From the NCBI GenBank assembly GCA_902781215.1, contig CACZIO010000001.1:1-57306 (forward strand): DNA of 57,306 nt, given 5' to 3'. The notes beneath the pieces were generated by a model. The model did not search any database, had not been told where the DNA came from, and worked only from the letters and a program-made list of their open reading frames with translations. The DNA is from an uncultured Lachnospiraceae bacterium. GTDB taxonomy: Bacteria; Bacillota; Clostridia; Lachnospirales; Lachnospiraceae. The position numbers were made by a program, and so were the translations under genes. Of this stretch, positions 42,150 through 50,019 are shown piece after piece; the stretch's first letter is position 1, and the number at the start of each line of letters is the position of its first letter.

Positions 42150-43304
42150 TCAGCGGGAGAAGAGCTTGTCCCAGAGGGACGGTCCCTTCTTTGCATCGTG
42201 GTTCTGGAAATTGTACATGATCGCCGAGACGACAGCGCGGATCTCCTTGCTGGTGACGCTCCCGCTCTGGAGCAGATAGGGGGTGGGAGAGGAGCCGTCG
42301 ATATAGTAGAGCATGCCTTTTTTGCCCAGCTTTTCAGCGCCCTTGCGGTCGATCATGACGTAGGAGTCGGCGACGGCGTCCGTGCGCAGACATACGCGGG
42401 CGGGGAAGGAATCCCGGATGGGCCGGAAGTAGACGCTCTTTTCCGAGGCCGCGATGATGTGGATCCCGCAGGCGGAAGACATCTCCGAAAGGCGGGCGAT
42501 GACCGAGGCGGCGTGCCGCTTGCCGATGGCGTGGAGATTGGCGTACTCCTCGATGATGACGACCAGGTGCTTCATGAGGCCGACCCGGCGGTTGTAGTCG
42601 TAGATGGTCCTGCAGCGGCTGTCGTACATGGCGGCGTAGCGGCGGTCGACCTCCGCGTTGAGGTCCTCCAGCAGCATCAGCTCCTCCTCGGGATCGGATG
42701 AGATCTGGCAGTAGGGGATCTCGCTGTAGCGGTCGAATTCGCTCCGGCGCTGTCCGCACAGGTAGAGCTCGATCTCCTCCGGCGCGTGGGAGAGCAGGAG
42801 GCTGATGATGATGCCGTGCAGAAAGCCCGTCCGTCCCTGGCCCGCGACCAGGAGGTGGGGGGTCCTGGACAGGTCGGCAAAATAAGACTGCCGGTAGATG
42901 TCCATGCCGATCGCGACAGGAATCCCCTGTGAGACATTCATTTCGTACTCGAAGTCACTGTCGGTCAGCAGGTCGCCCAGGTATACCTGGTCGGTCTGCC
43001 AGGGGACATCGATGTAGATATGGCCGTCGGCCCGGTAGACTTGGATATCGCTCCGGTTGAAGATGGCCTTGTAGGTCGGCAGCAGGCCGATGATCCGGTC
43101 GGCGCTGCGCCGGTCGTCGGGGATGATGCCGAAACGTGTCAGGGTCGGCCCCTGCAGCTGGGTGTCCAGCAGGCCGTCGATTCCGTTTTCCGCCCACAGA
43201 TCAAAGAGTTCGTCCGTATATGGCTTGAGTGAGCGCTCATTCCACCTCGTATGATATTTTAAAAGATCCTTCGTCAGGGGAAGGACAAATTCATTGTTAT
43301 TCAC
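42150..43304 (-). CDS. FtsK/SpoIIIE-like protein with degenerate Walker A
   Basis: A 384-residue protein that aligns by eye with the RecA-like core of FtsK/SpoIIIE translocases: PHLLVAGQGRTGFLHGIIIS where FtsK has a P-loop, VVIIEEYANL at Walker B, and a C-terminal stretch GIHIIAASEKS, FPARVCLRTDAVADS, GAEKLGKKGMLYY. The Walker A position (residues 154-163) reads AGQGRTGFLH, so the Lys and Ser/Thr that bind ATP phosphates are gone. Membrane and gamma domains are missing. It may be a non-hydrolysing partner of a secretion or DNA-translocation ATPase. Two 16-bp direct repeats lie upstream of its start. Confidence 0.8.
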   Translation of the reverse strand: MNNNEFVLPLTKDLLKYHTRWNERSLKPYTDELFDLWAENGIDGLLDTQLQGPTLTRFGIIPDDRRSADRIIGLLPTYKAIFNRSDIQVYRADGHIYIDVPWQTDQVYLGDLLTDSDFEYEMNVSQGIPVAIGMDIYRQSYFADLSRTPHLLVAGQGRTGFLHGIIISLLLSHAPEEIELYLCGQRRSEFDRYSEIPYCQISSDPEEELMLLEDLNAEVDRRYAAMYDSRCRTIYDYNRRVGLMKHLVVIIEEYANLHAIGKRHAASVIARLSEMSSACGIHIIAASEKSVYFRPIRDSFPARVCLRTDAVADSYVMIDRKGAEKLGKKGMLYYIDGSSPTPYLLQSGSVTSKEIRAVVSAIMYNFQNHDAKKGPSLWDKLFSR

Positions 43305-43324
43305 AGCAGTACTTTATATATAAA

Positions 43325-43366
43325 ACAAATCTGAATCCGGTCACTGACAGACAAATCTGAATCCGG
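43325..43366 (-). promoter_or_regulatory. Two 16-bp direct repeats upstream of the FtsK-like gene
   Basis: ACAAATCTGAATCCGG occurs at 43325-43340 and again, identically, at 43351-43366, a period of 26 bp. They lie 21-62 bases before the - strand start, next to an AT-rich TATATATAAA stretch that could be its -10 region. This is the arrangement of a repressor or activator site. Confidence 0.6.
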
Positions 43367-43394
43367 ACATTAACAAAAATAAATCTTTTGCGGG

Positions 43395-43513
43395 GCCTGC
43401 CGGCTTGCGCGCTCCGGCATTTGTGCCGCGAGACGGCACTTCACCGTCCGGCATCTGCGAAGAATGTGCTCCCTTCACGAAAATGTTTCAGGCACATGTC
43501 AGGTATGTGCCTG
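43395..43513. repeat. Short hairpins between the FtsK-like and hydrolase genes
   Basis: Includes a perfect 9-bp hairpin CAGGCACAT at 43489-43497 with ATGTGCCTG at 43505-43513, and smaller ones (GCCGG/CCGGC and TGCCG/CGGCA) between 43398 and 43450. They follow the stop of the - strand hydrolase gene. No clear T run on either strand, so a terminator role is only possible. Confidence 0.5.
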
Positions 43514-43550
43514 TGCCCCGGCGAACAGCATGGCCCTGAAGGAGCAGGGG

Positions 43551-44336
43551 TCAGATCCCCAAATGCTCCATGAAGGAATTCAGGACGATGTCCATTTTGG
43601 CGGGATCGAGGAAGCGGTGGTCGGCGTCCTCGACAGAGATAAGACGCAGGCCGTTCCTGTCCGCGAAGCCGCGGACGGCCTCATAGGGGACGACTTCGTC
43701 CGCTGTGCCCTGGACGATCAGGATTCTGTCCGCAAATCCGTGCAGGTCGCGGTCCGCCAGTCCGACCTCATGCAGGGAGTCCATAAAGGTGCGCGTGAGG
43801 TAGACCTTGCGGTCGAAGCCAGCGGGGACACGGCCTCCGTGTTCAATCGTCTCAAGCTCTTCCGGGGTCAGGATGGTCTGTTCGAGCACCTGGTCCATGA
43901 CGACGGCCGGGCAGCGCAGACAGATCCTGTGGAAGGGGCTGGCCTCATGGTCGCTGATATATTTCAGGATCAGGTAGCCGCCGAAGCTGGTCGCGCAGAC
44001 ATCGAGGATCTCCGGCCTGAGTGTATTCTGAATATAGTGCAGGACGCGACGCAGATAGGCGTCGCAGTCCTGAAGATAAATCTCTTCGCGGCTGTCATCT
44101 CCGTGACCCGGCCAGTTAAAGATCAGCAGTGCGGTGTCGGCGGTCTTTTCCAGGATCCTGCCCGCCAGCTTCTGCGCGGCGGCATTGTCCCTGTGACCGG
44201 CAAATCCGTGACAGAAGAGGATGACATGACGGAAAACGCGGCCCGAGGGATCCGCCCCCCGGTCATCCGCGTTAAAGTACATTTTACACCGGATCACCGA
44301 ATCCGCACCGGTCAGATCAAAGTATTTTTCCATCAT
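43551..44336 (-). CDS. Alpha/beta hydrolase
   Basis: A 261-residue serine hydrolase with the canonical fold: oxyanion region FCHGFAGHRDN, nucleophile elbow CATSFGGYL (Ser near residue 134, with the first Gly replaced by Ala), acid Asp in QGTADEVVP and His in EDADHRF. Substrates may be small esters or acyl groups; nothing nearby fixes them. It is divergent from the Cof-type HAD gene at 44496 and has a - strand promoter at 44379-44407. Confidence 0.87.
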   Translation of the reverse strand: MMEKYFDLTGADSVIRCKMYFNADDRGADPSGRVFRHVILFCHGFAGHRDNAAAQKLAGRILEKTADTALLIFNWPGHGDDSREEIYLQDCDAYLRRVLHYIQNTLRPEILDVCATSFGGYLILKYISDHEASPFHRICLRCPAVVMDQVLEQTILTPEELETIEHGGRVPAGFDRKVYLTRTFMDSLHEVGLADRDLHGFADRILIVQGTADEVVPYEAVRGFADRNGLRLISVEDADHRFLDPAKMDIVLNSFMEHLGI

Positions 44337-44378
44337 CTTCTCTCCGAAAAGCCGTTTACAGACCGACTGTGGAAATTT

Positions 44379-44407
44379 ATTATAGCACGGATTGCACAGC
44401 CATGTTA
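44379..44407 (-). promoter_or_regulatory. Promoter of the alpha/beta hydrolase
   Basis: On the - strand, a perfect TATAAT (44384-44379) 17 bases after TAACAT, a weak -35. The start codon lies about 43 bases downstream. Confidence 0.55.
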
Positions 44408-44495
44408 TGATAATTCTCTAAAATTCGTGACCGGGTCCTGCTCTAATAAGGAAACGATTTTTGACAGCGCCGCTCACGCAAGGGAGGAATAAACG

Positions 44496-45539
44496 ATGAA
44501 TCATAGAATCCGTCTGCTCGGGATTGATCTCGACGGGACGCTTCTGACAATGAAAAAAGAACTGACGGATGCTGCGCGGGCTGCGATCGAAGATGCCATC
44601 CGCGCAGGGATCGAGGTGGTCCCCGTGACGGGAAGGCCGCTCACGGGCGTGCCGGCCGAGGTACTGGGGATCCCGGGGATCCGCTATGTGATCACATCCA
44701 ACGGGGCCAATACCTACGCGCTGGGGGGCGGCGCGGGAGATGACCGGAATGCAGGCGGCGGACAGAGAGCAGGAGACGGGAAGAAAACAGAATACCGGCA
44801 GAAAGCAGGAGAAGGGCAGAAAGCAGGAGACGACCGCGGTACAGGCTTCATTGAGGCGGACAGAAGGGGGGCGGTCGGCCCGGACGGAATCGACTGGGAG
44901 GAGCTCCGCGTCCTGCGCAAGGTCCATATGCCCCACAAGGCGGTCCGCAGGGTGCTCGAGGCAGCACCGGGTGACGATGTGATCCGGGAGATCTTCGTGC
45001 GCGGCATCGGCTACCACGACGAACGGACCCAGAGGATGCTGGAGGCCCGGTTTGAGATCGCACCGCCCATTCTTTCCTATATAAACCGCAGCAGGCGGAT
45101 CGTCACGGATTTTGAGACCCTGCTGTCGGATGAGAGCAGCCATGTCGAGAACATCTCTCTGATGTTCACATCGCAGGAGGCGCGGGACGAGGCTTTTGCC
45201 AGGATCCGGAAGATCCGGCGCCGGGACGGCGGCCGGCTTCTGCATGTCCTGCTGCCCTGGCGGACGGACCTGGAGATCACGCACGCGGATGCGGACAAGT
45301 GGGAGGCCCTGCGGGACCTGGCCGACCACCTGGGCGTCAGCGCCGACGAGGTGATGACGATCGGGGACGGTGACAATGACCGCCCCATGCTGCGAGGCGC
45401 CGGCCTGTCATTTGCCATGGGCAATGCGCCGGAATTTGTCAAGGAGACAGCGGATTATATTACGAAGGACAATGAACACGACGGAGCAGCTGCTGCCATC
45501 CGCAAAATGCTGGAAGCCCGTGATAAAAGCGGATCGTGA
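44496..45539 (+). CDS. Cof-type HAD-family phosphatase with an inserted low-complexity segment
   Basis: HAD phosphatase of the Cof/IIB group, 347 residues against the usual 270. Motifs: LLGIDLDGTLLT with the nucleophile Asp near residue 10, PVTGRPLTG, and IGDGDNDRPML. The extra length is a hydrophilic insertion near residues 78-130 with repeated QKAGEG/QRAGDG units and AGDD, placed at the start of the cap domain. The catalytic core is intact, so the enzyme is probably active. RBS GGGAGG precedes the ATG at 44496. The DraG-like gene follows after 114 bases. Confidence 0.88.
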   Translation: MNHRIRLLGIDLDGTLLTMKKELTDAARAAIEDAIRAGIEVVPVTGRPLTGVPAEVLGIPGIRYVITSNGANTYALGGGAGDDRNAGGGQRAGDGKKTEYRQKAGEGQKAGDDRGTGFIEADRRGAVGPDGIDWEELRVLRKVHMPHKAVRRVLEAAPGDDVIREIFVRGIGYHDERTQRMLEARFEIAPPILSYINRSRRIVTDFETLLSDESSHVENISLMFTSQEARDEAFARIRKIRRRDGGRLLHVLLPWRTDLEITHADADKWEALRDLADHLGVSADEVMTIGDGDNDRPMLRGAGLSFAMGNAPEFVKETADYITKDNEHDGAAAAIRKMLEARDKSGS

Positions 45540-45653
45540 CGGGACGGAAAAGGCGTTTGCCCGCCGGACGGAATGGGCGGATGGAAAGGTCTTTTTTCTG
45601 GCAATGCGGGGCGCCGGCGTACACCGGCGGCAGGATCGTAAGGAGGTTGGAAC

Positions 45654-47366
45654 ATGTATGGTGTACTGGCGGGAGATCTGACCGGATTTCCTTATGAATA
45701 CAGGCATGTGGATCTGAAGGAGAGCGGGGCGGCCCTGTTTAAGGTGCCGGAGAAGGAACCGGACGCCTCGATGGCGGGGAATGTTTTTTCCGACAGGACC
45801 GTTTTGACAGCGGCAGCGGAAGAGGGCCTCATGCGCTTCGAGAAGCGGATGGCGGAGATCTTTGCCGGGAAGAAGGAAGCTTCCGCAAAGCCGTCCCCTG
45901 CCGGGGAACCGTCAAAGGGGCAGGGCGATGCCCGCAGAAATGTCTTTGATGAGACCTTCCGGGAGGAGATGACGGGTGCCTTCCGGCGGACCGGACAGAA
46001 GTATCCGCTTTCGGGCTATGCGATGGATCTGAGCATCTGGATCTTCCGCGAGGGAGCTCCTCAGGCTGAGGAGGAGGACGCGGGCCCCGCTGCCCGCGCG
46101 GTCCCGGTCGCCTGGATGTTCCAGGAGGATATGTATCTGATGCGGCACATGGCGCGCCTTCAGGCCATGACCACCCACCGGAGCGCGTCCTGTGCGAGGT
46201 CTGCGGAGGCGGCGGCCTGCGCGGTCTTTCTCGCGATCCACGGCATGACCAAGGACTATATCGCCCAGTATCTGGAGAAGACCTTCGGATACAGGAGAGC
46301 GGATGAGGAGGCCATGCGGCGGGAACTGCTCATGGCCGGAACAGGCCGGCAGGGGGCAGGAAGCGGCGCTGCCGCAGGGACAGCTGCCGGGCAGGGGGAG
46401 AGGACGGGCGTATCCGGCTCTGTGCCGGAACAGACAGACGAGAGCCTGCCCGCCCTGTATGTGCGCGCTGCCCTGACGGCCTTCCTGTACGGCAGGGATT
46501 TCGAGGATGTTCTGCGGCGCGCCGTGTCCCTGGGAGGCCGGTCTTCGGAGATCGCCGCCATCGCGGGAGGCATCGCCGAGGCCTTTTTTGGCATGCCTGA
46601 CCGGATCCGGGACGACTGCCGGAGCTGTCTGCCGGCGGACCTGCGCGCGGTGGCGGATACCTTTGCCGCCCGCATGGAACACAGGAAAAAAATGCGCGAG
46701 GCGGATCCCGCCATGCAGGCGCGCTGGGAAAACGCCATGAACCGGGCGTCCGAACGGCATCCGGCGGCTGTGCAGGGCAATGAATCCCTGGAGGAAGCGA
46801 TCGAAGCCTTCCGCGCAAAAAAAGACCAGCAGAGCTTTGTCTCGGTGCTGGAGACGATCAGGATGCGGATGCATGCAAAGGGACGCGTCTTTGTCCCGCT
46901 GATGTCGGCAAAGCGGGAGGACCAGGCACAGGCGGAGCGGAAGGAAGAAGGACGGAAACAGGAAGACCGGACAGATGAAAAGGTGCCTGCCAACGCCATG
47001 CGCTACAGAATGCAGGCGATCCGCACGAAAGACGGCAGGCTCTGGCAGCCGGTCTACACCAGCCGGGCACATCTGGACGCCGGAAATGCCGCCTCCGGCA
47101 ATGGCGGGGCCATGGTCCTGTCCTATGCCATGGATGCGCTCCTGAAGCGCTACCTGCCCGTCGGAGATCCCTCGGTTGATCCGGCGGGCCAGGCTGGCGG
47201 GGGGCAGGGTGCCGCTGCAGCGGACAGCGCCGGGCAGGTGCCGGCCCGGATCGAAGGGATCGCCATCAATCCCTACGACAGTCCGTTTTTCCTGCCGCGC
47301 AGGACGATCGAGGCGCTCTTTGTGGTCGACCGCCAGGCGGGCCGGATCCATGTGGAAAAGGTCTGA
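45654..47366 (+). CDS. ADP-ribosylglycohydrolase-like protein fused to an SseB domain, metal sites lost
   Basis: A 570-residue soluble protein. The N-terminal 330 residues follow the ADP-ribosylglycohydrolase (DraG) pattern: GVLAGDLTGFPYEY at the start, FSDRTVLTAA near 45 in place of FTDDTVMT, and LGGRSSEIAAIAGGIAEAFF near 293 in place of LGGDSDTIAAIAG. The Asp residues that bind the two magnesium ions are therefore replaced at both sites, so hydrolysis is doubtful. The C-terminal 170 residues resemble an SseB domain (PVYTSRAHLDAG, then GIAINPYDSPFFLPRR). Low-complexity linkers separate the parts. It is followed by a terminator. A binding rather than catalytic role is inferred. Confidence 0.78.
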   Translation: MYGVLAGDLTGFPYEYRHVDLKESGAALFKVPEKEPDASMAGNVFSDRTVLTAAAEEGLMRFEKRMAEIFAGKKEASAKPSPAGEPSKGQGDARRNVFDETFREEMTGAFRRTGQKYPLSGYAMDLSIWIFREGAPQAEEEDAGPAARAVPVAWMFQEDMYLMRHMARLQAMTTHRSASCARSAEAAACAVFLAIHGMTKDYIAQYLEKTFGYRRADEEAMRRELLMAGTGRQGAGSGAAAGTAAGQGERTGVSGSVPEQTDESLPALYVRAALTAFLYGRDFEDVLRRAVSLGGRSSEIAAIAGGIAEAFFGMPDRIRDDCRSCLPADLRAVADTFAARMEHRKKMREADPAMQARWENAMNRASERHPAAVQGNESLEEAIEAFRAKKDQQSFVSVLETIRMRMHAKGRVFVPLMSAKREDQAQAERKEEGRKQEDRTDEKVPANAMRYRMQAIRTKDGRLWQPVYTSRAHLDAGNAASGNGGAMVLSYAMDALLKRYLPVGDPSVDPAGQAGGGQGAAAADSAGQVPARIEGIAINPYDSPFFLPRRTIEALFVVDRQAGRIHVEKV

Positions 47367-47377
47367 GTGAGAACAGA

Positions 47378-47418
47378 AAACCGGGTGCTCCGCCCATTGA
47401 GCGGGACACCCGGTTTCC
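47378..47418 (+). terminator. Terminator after the DraG-SseB gene
   Basis: ACCGGGTG (47380-47387) pairs with CACCCGGT (47407-47414), with an inner CCGC/GCGG pairing, ending in TT and a pyrimidine-rich tail. It lies about 12 bases after the stop. Confidence 0.65.
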
Positions 47419-47598
47419 TTGCTTTTCAGGATATTTTGTATTTCAGGAAATATTGCCTGACAGGAACTTTGTGTTTCTGATCAGATACAGGTCAGATACG
47501 GGCAGGTGGATCGACGGAAGACCTGCGCATGAAAAAAACTGCGAAAAACGGCCCTGCGAATATGATCTGCGAAAAATCCCTGAGGAAGACCGCCGGTG

Positions 47599-48048
47599 TC
47601 AGGATCTGCCGGCTGACAGATCCGCCGCGGTTCTGACTGCCAGGCTGGTCAGGCGGATGAAATCCTCCGCCTCGCCGCTGCCCATTTTTTTCAGAAGGGA
47701 GATATGGCTTGCCTTGGCGCTTTCGTAGACCTGCTGAATGTGGGCGGCGCCCGCTTCTGTCAGGGTGATGTTGATCTGACGGCGGTCTCTGGAGGACCGG
47801 TGCCGTTCGATCAGCTTTTTGCGGTCGAGACTGCTCAGGATGTTGGCAATCCTGCCGGAGGTGATCCCCAGCCTTGCGGCCAGTTCCCCGGCGGAGACAG
47901 GATTTTCCAGCTTGGAGAGCCAGAAGAGGGCTGCCTCCTCCCCGCGTGTGCTGTGCTGTTCAAAGACATTTGCGAGATCCCTGGCATAGAGAAAATGAAT
48001 ATCGCAGAGCTCGTCTGCCAGCTTATCGTAATTTGTCGTAGACTCCAT
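47599..48048 (-). CDS. MarR-family transcriptional regulator
   Basis: A 149-residue winged-helix regulator. The recognition region SAGELAARLGITSGRIANILSSL-like segment (near residues 52-75) and the wing RHRSSRDRRQINITLTEAG are typical. MarR proteins bind palindromes as dimers and usually repress, releasing on small ligands. A strong promoter and a palindrome lie upstream at 48160-48210, so it probably represses itself. Its target genes are not evident; no transporter or detoxification gene is adjacent. Confidence 0.9.
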   Translation of the reverse strand: MESTTNYDKLADELCDIHFLYARDLANVFEQHSTRGEEAALFWLSKLENPVSAGELAARLGITSGRIANILSSLDRKKLIERHRSSRDRRQINITLTEAGAAHIQQVYESAKASHISLLKKMGSGEAEDFIRLTSLAVRTAADLSAGRS

Positions 48049-48159
48049 GTATGCGCTGCTCTCCTTGTAGCCATCATCGTTGTTGTTGAGATCCGCTGCG
48101 CCGGGACAGTCAAGAGGCCCGGCCGGCGGGGAGCATGTCCGCGGAAAAACGCGGAAACG

Positions 48160-48184
48160 AGTTAGATTTTTCTAACGCAGTTAG
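48160..48184 (-). promoter_or_regulatory. Probable MarR operator
   Basis: A perfect palindrome GTTAGA-TTTT-TCTAAC at 48160-48175 and an extra half-site GTTAGC at 48179-48184 that overlaps the -10 box. The position just downstream of -10 suits repression. Confidence 0.65.
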
Positions 48185-48210
48185 CATACACAAATATTTA
48201 TTGCTTGTCA
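48182..48210 (-). promoter_or_regulatory. Promoter of the marR gene
   Basis: On the - strand, TTGACA (48210-48205), a 17-base spacer and TATGCT (48187-48182). The leader to the start codon is about 125 bases. The 304-base stretch 48049-48352 holds no gene; it contains this promoter, the operator and the 43-bp repeats. Confidence 0.75.
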
Positions 48211-48250
48211 ATGAATTGTGCAGTAAAAAAGCACGGATGCCGCAGGAGCT

Positions 48251-48367
48251 CTGCGGCCGGTGGTGCATATCGCGTGATTCAGGACCTCTGCGGACATTTG
48301 CTCAAGGTAAGCGATTCAGGAGTGCTGCGGCCGGTGGTGCATATCGCGTGGTTCAGGACCTCTGCGG
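48251..48367. repeat. 43-bp direct repeat at the 3' end of tmcAL
   Basis: Copies at 48251-48293 and 48325-48367 differ at one position; the period is 74 bp. Both contain GGTGGTGCATATCGCG and CAGGACCTCTGCGG. A shorter third piece (GCGATTCAGGA then CTGCGG) lies at 48311-48330. Copy two includes the last codons and stop of tmcAL, so the repeat probably arose by duplication of the gene end. Confidence 0.8.
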
Positions 48368-49615
48368 CCGGTCGAGAACGACGATCCTGCGCTGTGCTGC
48401 GCGCAGAGGGCGAAATGATGACAGCAGGCTGTCATCTCTGCAGCGGCTGCTGTGCAGAAGAGCCTGGCGCAGCATCAGGCTATAGAGCTCCTCAGCCCTG
48501 CATTCCTCCTCCAGGAAGCCGTATGCTGCCGGGGTCAGGAGAGAGCGGGCGGCAGACATTTTCGACAGGAAGGGGATGGAGGAATTCCTGCGGATCGAGG
48601 ACAGGATAGGCCCTGCGGACCGGTTCATGGCGAGGGGTCTTGCATACAAAGCCATCCCGGAGGACTGCAGGTCATCCAGGCGGGTCTGATCCATTCCCAG
48701 GAGTATGTGGAGCAGGCACCTGCTGATGCGGGTGTAGGTCAGGTTCCGGGTCTTGAGGAGGCCGCAGAAGCCGGTGTATGTGTCGAATGCCGGCAGGAGA
48801 CGGCGGATCCGGTCGGCCAGGTCCGGCGTGACATCCGCATAGCGTTCGAGATGGTCCTGCTGCATGCGGAGCGTATAGAGGAGGGGGCCGGAGAAATCGT
48901 CCGGTCCCAGCGGGTAGGCCGGAGAAAGCTGCGAAGCGGGTGTCTCCGTGTCCGGGACGGGGCCGGGCTCACGCAGCGAGTCTCTTTCCAGCAGGAGTTC
49001 CTTTCTGCGGGTCGTGGCGGAGGGCACGTCAATGCGGGGAAGAGCGTGGGGGACGATGCTTCCTTTTGAGGCAGATTCCGCGCCGGAACTGAGCAGGGCC
49101 CTGCAGTATTCGACTGCCAGAAGATCATTGGGCGTTTCAGGATAGCCCGGGATGGCCGCCGCGCGCGCGGCGGGGAAGGACATGCCTGCCCTGAGCTTGT
49201 CCCGGAGCCCTGCCAGGACCGCTTCCGACTCATCAGACGGAGCTGCACTGTCCAGAAGGGAGGCGTACTCCGCGTACTTCAGGATCGCAGAAATATCCCC
49301 GGACTCGGAGCCGAAACATAGATCGGTGACGACGCCGAGCCTCTCCAGGAGCGCAATGCCGCCCCGGGCGAAATATTCGGCGCTGCCGCAGGCGGCGTAG
49401 AGAGGAAGCTCCAGGACCAGGTCGGCCCCGGCGTGCAGGATCCGTTCCGCCCGGAAATATTTGTCATAGACAGCGGGCTCGCCGCGCTGGACAAAATCCC
49501 CGCTCATGGCGACGACGATATAGTCGGCGCCGGTGCGGAGGCGGGCTTCCCGCAGCAGATATGAGTGCCCCTCGTGAAAGGGGTTGCATTCCATGATGAT
49601 TCCGGTCACGTTCAT
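48353..49615 (-). CDS. tmcAL: tRNA(Met) cytidine acetate ligase TmcAL
   Basis: Nucleotidyltransferase-fold enzyme (YlbM family) that uses acetate and ATP to make N4-acetylcytidine at position 34 of elongator tRNA-Met. The start MNVTGIIMECNPFHEGHSYL contains the HxGH-type motif, followed by VVAMSGDFVQRGEPA and FGSESGDI. The start at 49615 lies eight bases after AGAGG; an in-frame start at 49654 has no RBS. It has 420 residues, the usual size. It is divergent from acetate kinase; both use acetate. The 3' end lies inside a 43-bp repeat. Confidence 0.95.
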   Translation of the reverse strand: MNVTGIIMECNPFHEGHSYLLREARLRTGADYIVVAMSGDFVQRGEPAVYDKYFRAERILHAGADLVLELPLYAACGSAEYFARGGIALLERLGVVTDLCFGSESGDISAILKYAEYASLLDSAAPSDESEAVLAGLRDKLRAGMSFPAARAAAIPGYPETPNDLLAVEYCRALLSSGAESASKGSIVPHALPRIDVPSATTRRKELLLERDSLREPGPVPDTETPASQLSPAYPLGPDDFSGPLLYTLRMQQDHLERYADVTPDLADRIRRLLPAFDTYTGFCGLLKTRNLTYTRISRCLLHILLGMDQTRLDDLQSSGMALYARPLAMNRSAGPILSSIRRNSSIPFLSKMSAARSLLTPAAYGFLEEECRAEELYSLMLRQALLHSSRCRDDSLLSSFRPLRAAQRRIVVLDRPQRS

Positions 49616-49664
49616 GTTTGATGCCTCTTTTTGCGGTGGGCAGCAGTTCGCCATGCCGCCATCT

Positions 49665-49768
49665 CACATACGCTTCGCTCCTGTTCGATGTCGCGGCGTT
49701 CGCCGTATGTGCCCGCCCATAAGAAGTCTCTTGTGTGAGCAAGCTCCCACCGAGCCTTCTTATGGGCG
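49665..49768. repeat. Two perfect hairpins in the tmcAL-ackA gap
   Basis: The 404-base stretch 49616-50019 holds no gene. CACATACG at 49665-49672 pairs with 49704-49711, and the 13-bp CGCCCATAAGAAG at 49714-49726 pairs with 49756-49768. Loops are 31 and 29 bases and no T run follows. They lie upstream of the ackA promoter and of tmcAL, so they could affect either transcript. Confidence 0.65.
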
Positions 49769-49825
49769 TTCACGCATGGCTCACTGCTCGCGCAATATGC
49801 ACTGTCTTTTGCGCAGTTTCCGCAC

Positions 49826-49853
49826 TTGAATCCGATTTGTTTAATGATATAAT
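49826..49853 (+). promoter_or_regulatory. Promoter of ackA
   Basis: TTGAAT at 49826-49831, a 16-base spacer and a perfect TATAAT at 49848-49853. The leader is about 160 bases. Confidence 0.7.
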
Positions 49854-50019
49854 ACCTTTGGGTAATATTTCAATTCAGGCACGCGGGTTTTTCGTTTTAG
49901 GAGCCGGTCCGGATGGTTTTTTGCGGATACAGGAAACCGGATCATTCCTTTTTTCGGGATCACCTGCGGCTGATGTTGCATTCATGCTTTAGTATGACAT
50001 TTTTTGAAAGGACTGAAAA

